From Proteus alimentorum (GTDB taxonomy: Bacteria > Pseudomonadota > Gammaproteobacteria > Enterobacterales > Enterobacteriaceae): a stretch of 64,000 nucleotides of DNA. Where the stretch lies: the NCBI RefSeq assembly GCF_002607735.1, contig NZ_NBVR01000044.1:35105-99104 (forward strand), read 5' to 3'. Positions 60,503 through 64,000 of the stretch are shown piece after piece (position 1 is the stretch's first letter; every line of letters starts with the position of its first letter). Both the position numbers and the translations under genes were made by a program. Below the pieces are notes generated by a model. The model was not told the DNA's origin. It saw only the letters and a program-made list of their open reading frames with translations, and ran no database searches.

Positions 60503-63500
60503 AGAAGTGGTTGAAATGGATTGCACTTACCCTCCTTATCATTATTTTGCTTACCTTCGGTGCTGTCGCTTGGATTTTGGGAACACAATCAGGTTTGCAC
60601 TTCGCTATTAATAGCGCAGCACGTTGGGTTCCCGGCTTAGCTATTAAAGACGTTAATGGTGGCTGGCAAGATCTACGTTTAACGGGTGTTGAATATCAAA
60701 TGCCCGGTGTTGATGTTAATGTGGGTGAATTATCATTAGGATTACGTTTAGCGTGTCTGATTGATAAACAAATTTGTGTCGATACATTAGGCACACGCGA
60801 TGTTGTTGTTAATGTCGATACTAGTGCTTTTCCCCCTTCAGAAGAAACACCGCCTTCAGAGCCTTTAACAGAGCTTAATGCACCATTACCTATCTATTTA
60901 AATTCACTTTCATTAGAAAATACGCATGTGAAGATTGATGATATGGCAATCTCGCTTGGTGAATTTAAAACGGGTGCACAGTGGGAAGGTCGTCAAGTTA
61001 CATTAAATCCAACACTTATTAATGATTTGCTGGTGGCATTACCGAAAACGCCAGAAGAAGGCAGCATTGAAGCGGTTGCACAAGATGTAAACGAAGTTGT
61101 CACGGTAAAACCTCAAACTGAACCGACAACACAAGAAGAAAAAGAACAGGCTTTAGCTGCGACAATTAAAGCGATTTTTGCTAAACCTCTGTTAGCTGAT
61201 TTACCCGAAATTATTATTCCTGTTGATGTGAATGTTGAAGGTATTGAAGGTAAGCAGTTACAAATAACAGGGGATACACCGGTTACGATTAACCAATTAT
61301 CTTTTGAAGCCAATACGCAAGGTAAACAGGTTAATCTCACTAAATTAAATGTTGATGCACCAGAAGGTGAGGTTAGTTTAAATGGGGGAATTACCCTAGA
61401 TAAGCAGTGGCCTGTTAATTTAAATGTGAATGCGACTATTCGTGATGTGGCAGGGCTTGAAGATTTTAAAGATCAAAAAGCGACGCTTTCTTTACAAGGC
61501 GCATTACTCGAAGAGCTTAAATTAGCTCTCTCTTTAACAGGAACGGTTACCGCAACTTTAGACGCTCAAGCTGAACTGGCAAAACCACACCTTCCATTAA
61601 AATTGACACTTGAAAGTCAAAAAGTACGTTGGCCTTTAACTGGGGATGTACAGTACCAACTTAATGACACCCGATTACGTCTCAATGGTCAGACTGATAA
61701 TTACGATCTTTCATTGCGTTCTGATATCCAAGGTCAGGAAATTCCACCGGCTAAATTAACGGTGGATGCAAAAGGTAATGAAGAAAAAATTGAATTAACA
61801 CGTCTGCGTTTAGCTGCATTACAAGGCCATGCTGATATCACGGGTGTTGCTGATTGGAGTAAGGCGATTAGCTGGAATGCCTTACTTACTATTTCAGGAA
61901 TTAATACTGTAAAACAGTATCCTGATATACCTGCAAAATTAGATGGGCGTATTGCGACAACAGGCAGTCTGTATGGTGGAAGTTGGCAACTACGTGTTCC
62001 CGAAATTACCTTAGATGGTAACTTTAAAAATAATCTAATTAAGGCGAGAGGGAATGCGTATGGTAACGATTCAGGGCAATGGAATATTCCCCAATTAAAA
62101 CTCATTCTGGGTAAAAATAACCTCGATATTGAAGGGCATTTAGGTGATAAGTGGGCATTAGATGCCAATATTAATGCGTCAGGATTAAATGGTTTAGTGC
62201 CTGGGTTGGCTGGAGTAATTAAAGGTAAGGTTAATATTCGTGGTGATATGAACAAGCCTAAGATTATCGCTGATATCAATGCTCATGGTATTAAATGGCA
62301 AGATCAAGTCAGTGTTGAATCCATCACGGTTAAAGGTGATGTTCAATCAGACAAAGAAATTGGTGGCAAACTCGCTATTACTGCTCGTCAATTAAAACAA
62401 GCTGATTTAGTTATTCGTAATTTAACGCTGGATGCTGCAGGTACAGAAAAACAGCATAAACTGACGCTAAAAATGGATGGAGAGCCTGTTTCTGGTGGAC
62501 TGACATTAGCGGGTTCATTCGATAAAGAAAAACAGCAATGGAAAGGAACGCTAAATAATACGGCATTTGATACTCCTGTAGGTGAGTGGCGTTTAAATAA
62601 AGCCATGGCGTTAAATTTGTTGGCAGAAAAACAAGAAGTCACCATTGGTTCTCATTGTTGGGTAAACCCAAATGCACAAGTTTGTGTGCCTAAAACGATA
62701 ACGGTGGGCGAAAGCGGATCTGCAGCAATCACATTGACACGTTTTGATTTAGCCATGATCAAACCTTTCCTACCAGCAGAGACTTCTGTTCGAGGCGTAT
62801 TTACGGGTGATGCAACAGCAACATGGAACTCAAAAGGTGGATTACCGAAAGCATCTGTAAACCTGAAAGGGCAAGGTGTTGGTGTAAAACAGAATATTGA
62901 TGGTACTGTTTTACCAATTGATTTTGATGCAATTACTTTAAATGCGGGCGTTAACAATGGCAAAGCGACATTGCAATGGTTGATTAGTATTGCGGGTAAT
63001 GGTGATTTTAAAGGTAATGTGCATGTTGCTGATCTTGAGAAAAAACGCCAACTGTCTGGTACGGTTGATATTGATAATCTGACATTAGATTTAATCAAAC
63101 CGTTCTTAGGGAAAGGTGAAATAGCTCAAGGAAGCGTGGGGGCTCAATTACGTTTAGGCGGAAATGCGCAATCTCCACTGTTATTTGGTCAATTCGGTAT
63201 TAATCAATTAAAAGTGGTTGGGCATTGGATCCCATTTGATATCACCAAAGGAAATGTTGATATTAGCTTTAATGGTGCAACCTCTGATTTAAGTGGCAGA
63301 ATCGAAACCCCAGAAGGTTATTTAAATCTTACGGGTAATGCTGATTGGCGTAAATTAGAGGAATGGCGCGCTGTTGTGGCAGCAAATGGTAATAAGTTAC
63401 GTGTTGCATTACCTCCGATGGTTCGTATTGATGTCAACCCTGATTTAGTGTTTGAGGCAAGCCCACATTTACTGAAATTAGACGGTCGCATTGATATCCC

Positions 63501-64000
63501 TTGGGCGCGCATTGTGGTGCAAGATTTACCAGAATCTGCGGTATCAGCGTCTTCTGATGAAGTGATGCTGGATAAAAACTTACAGCCAATTGCACCAAAA
63601 GAGACATCGATTCCAATTCAAAGTAATTTAGCGATTAATATTGGCGATGATGTGACACTGGACGCATTTGGGCTTAAAGCTCGATTGACGGGAGCACTCA
63701 AAGTCAATCAGAATAAACAAGGACTAGGTTTAAATGGCCAAATAGATATTCCAAAAGGCGAATTCAAAGCCTATGGGCAAGATCTACAAGTCCGTAAGGG
63801 TCAGATCTTGTTCTCAGGGCCAGTTGATCAACCTTACTTAAATATTGAAGCTATTCGTAATCCTGAAAATACGGCAAATAATGTGATTGCAGGTGTCAGG
63901 GTGACAGGGCTTGCAGATAAACCTAAAGTTGAAATTTTCTCTGAACCTGCTTTCACACAGCAAGAAGCGTTATCTTATTTGTTAAGAGGTGAAGGGTTAG
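60499..64000 (+). CDS. tamB: TamB, inner-membrane AsmA-like lipid-transport protein (3' end cut by window)
   Basis: Partial: 1167 complete codons are visible and the frame is open to the window end. One N-terminal membrane segment (about residues 7-28, [20 protein letters not shown]) anchors a very long beta-helix that spans the periplasm and, with TamA, moves phospholipids or assists outer-membrane protein insertion. The C-terminal TamB/DUF490 domain is under way ([34 protein letters not shown] at the edge). E. coli TamB has 1259 residues, so roughly 90 codons lie beyond. The start ATG overlaps the tamA stop (ATGA). Confidence 0.96.
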   Translation, partial: MKKWLKWIALTLLIIILLTFGAVAWILGTQSGLHFAINSAARWVPGLAIKDVNGGWQDLRLTGVEYQMPGVDVNVGELSLGLRLACLIDKQICVDTLGTRDVVVNVDTSAFPPSEETPPSEPLTELNAPLPIYLNSLSLENTHVKIDDMAISLGEFKTGAQWEGRQVTLNPTLINDLLVALPKTPEEGSIEAVAQDVNEVVTVKPQTEPTTQEEKEQALAATIKAIFAKPLLADLPEIIIPVDVNVEGIEGKQLQITGDTPVTINQLSFEANTQGKQVNLTKLNVDAPEGEVSLNGGITLDKQWPVNLNVNATIRDVAGLEDFKDQKATLSLQGALLEELKLALSLTGTVTATLDAQAELAKPHLPLKLTLESQKVRWPLTGDVQYQLNDTRLRLNGQTDNYDLSLRSDIQGQEIPPAKLTVDAKGNEEKIELTRLRLAALQGHADITGVADWSKAISWNALLTISGINTVKQYPDIPAKLDGRIATTGSLYGGSWQLRVPEITLDGNFKNNLIKARGNAYGNDSGQWNIPQLKLILGKNNLDIEGHLGDKWALDANINASGLNGLVPGLAGVIKGKVNIRGDMNKPKIIADINAHGIKWQDQVSVESITVKGDVQSDKEIGGKLAITARQLKQADLVIRNLTLDAAGTEKQHKLTLKMDGEPVSGGLTLAGSFDKEKQQWKGTLNNTAFDTPVGEWRLNKAMALNLLAEKQEVTIGSHCWVNPNAQVCVPKTITVGESGSAAITLTRFDLAMIKPFLPAETSVRGVFTGDATATWNSKGGLPKASVNLKGQGVGVKQNIDGTVLPIDFDAITLNAGVNNGKATLQWLISIAGNGDFKGNVHVADLEKKRQLSGTVDIDNLTLDLIKPFLGKGEIAQGSVGAQLRLGGNAQSPLLFGQFGINQLKVVGHWIPFDITKGNVDISFNGATSDLSGRIETPEGYLNLTGNADWRKLEEWRAVVAANGNKLRVALPPMVRIDVNPDLVFEASPHLLKLDGRIDIPWARIVVQDLPESAVSASSDEVMLDKNLQPIAPKETSIPIQSNLAINIGDDVTLDAFGLKARLTGALKVNQNKQGLGLNGQIDIPKGEFKAYGQDLQVRKGQILFSGPVDQPYLNIEAIRNPENTANNVIAGVRVTGLADKPKVEIFSEPAFTQQEALSYLLRGEGL

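Noticed and set aside
59000-63616. Several minus-strand ORFs of 60-180 codons inside tamA and tamB
   Set aside because: They lie wholly within the long plus-strand coding frames and have shadow-type composition.

Overview
The window is a 64 kb piece of an enterobacterial (Morganellaceae) chromosome. Low G+C, AT-rich spacers, gene order and close protein resemblance to Escherichia coli orthologues point to Proteus, most likely P. mirabilis or a near relative. That assignment is from memory of the families, not a database search. Almost everything is core genome; I see no prophage, insertion sequence or CRISPR array.

Region 1 (1-22.3 kb) matches the E. coli 86-minute block. It starts with a hexanucleotide repeat tract and the small RNA gene glmZ, preceded by a sigma-54 promoter and three phased GlrR-type sites. 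The haem operon hemCDXY follows on the minus strand, then an unusually long AT-rich spacer and cyaA with a TTG start. Next come cyaY, lptM-dapF-yigA-xerC-yigB, uvrD with a LexA box, an unidentified small ORF, rarD, yigI, pldA, recQ, pldB and yigL. corA, rhtC and rhtB, present here in E. coli, are missing.

Region 2 (22.3-48.2 kb) matches the E. coli 94-95 minute block, joined directly to region 1 at a tail-to-tail junction between yigL and mscM. It holds mscM, psd, rsgA, orn, three identical tRNA-Gly(GCC) genes, a Phd/ParE-type toxin-antitoxin pair and a DnaA-box cluster at the position of the E. coli datA locus. Then come queG, the superoperon tsaE-amiB-mutL-miaA-hfq-hflX-hflK-hflC, purA, nsrR, rnr, rlmB and the ribosomal operon rpsF-priB-rpsR-rplI with its S6:S18 leader. 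nnr and yjeT are absent from their usual places.

Region 3 (48.2-64 kb) matches the E. coli ytf block: ytfB, then fklB, cysQ, ytfJ, ytfK, ytfL, msrA, tamA and tamB (cut by the window end). Between ytfB and fklB sit an unrecognised 563-residue protein, a Zur-box-headed operon rpmE2-rpmJ2-zinT (zinc starvation) and a gabD-like dehydrogenase.

Functional themes: envelope biogenesis and stress (glmZ, lptM, dapF, pldA, pldB, mscM, psd, amiB, ytfB, tamAB), DNA repair and replication control (uvrD, recQ, mutL, xerC, priB, datA-like site), RNA metabolism (orn, hfq, rnr, rlmB, miaA, queG, tsaE) and metal or nitrosative stress (zinT operon, nsrR). The most notable non-coding finds are the glmZ control region, the datA-like locus with a neighbouring toxin-antitoxin pair, and the Zur operon.
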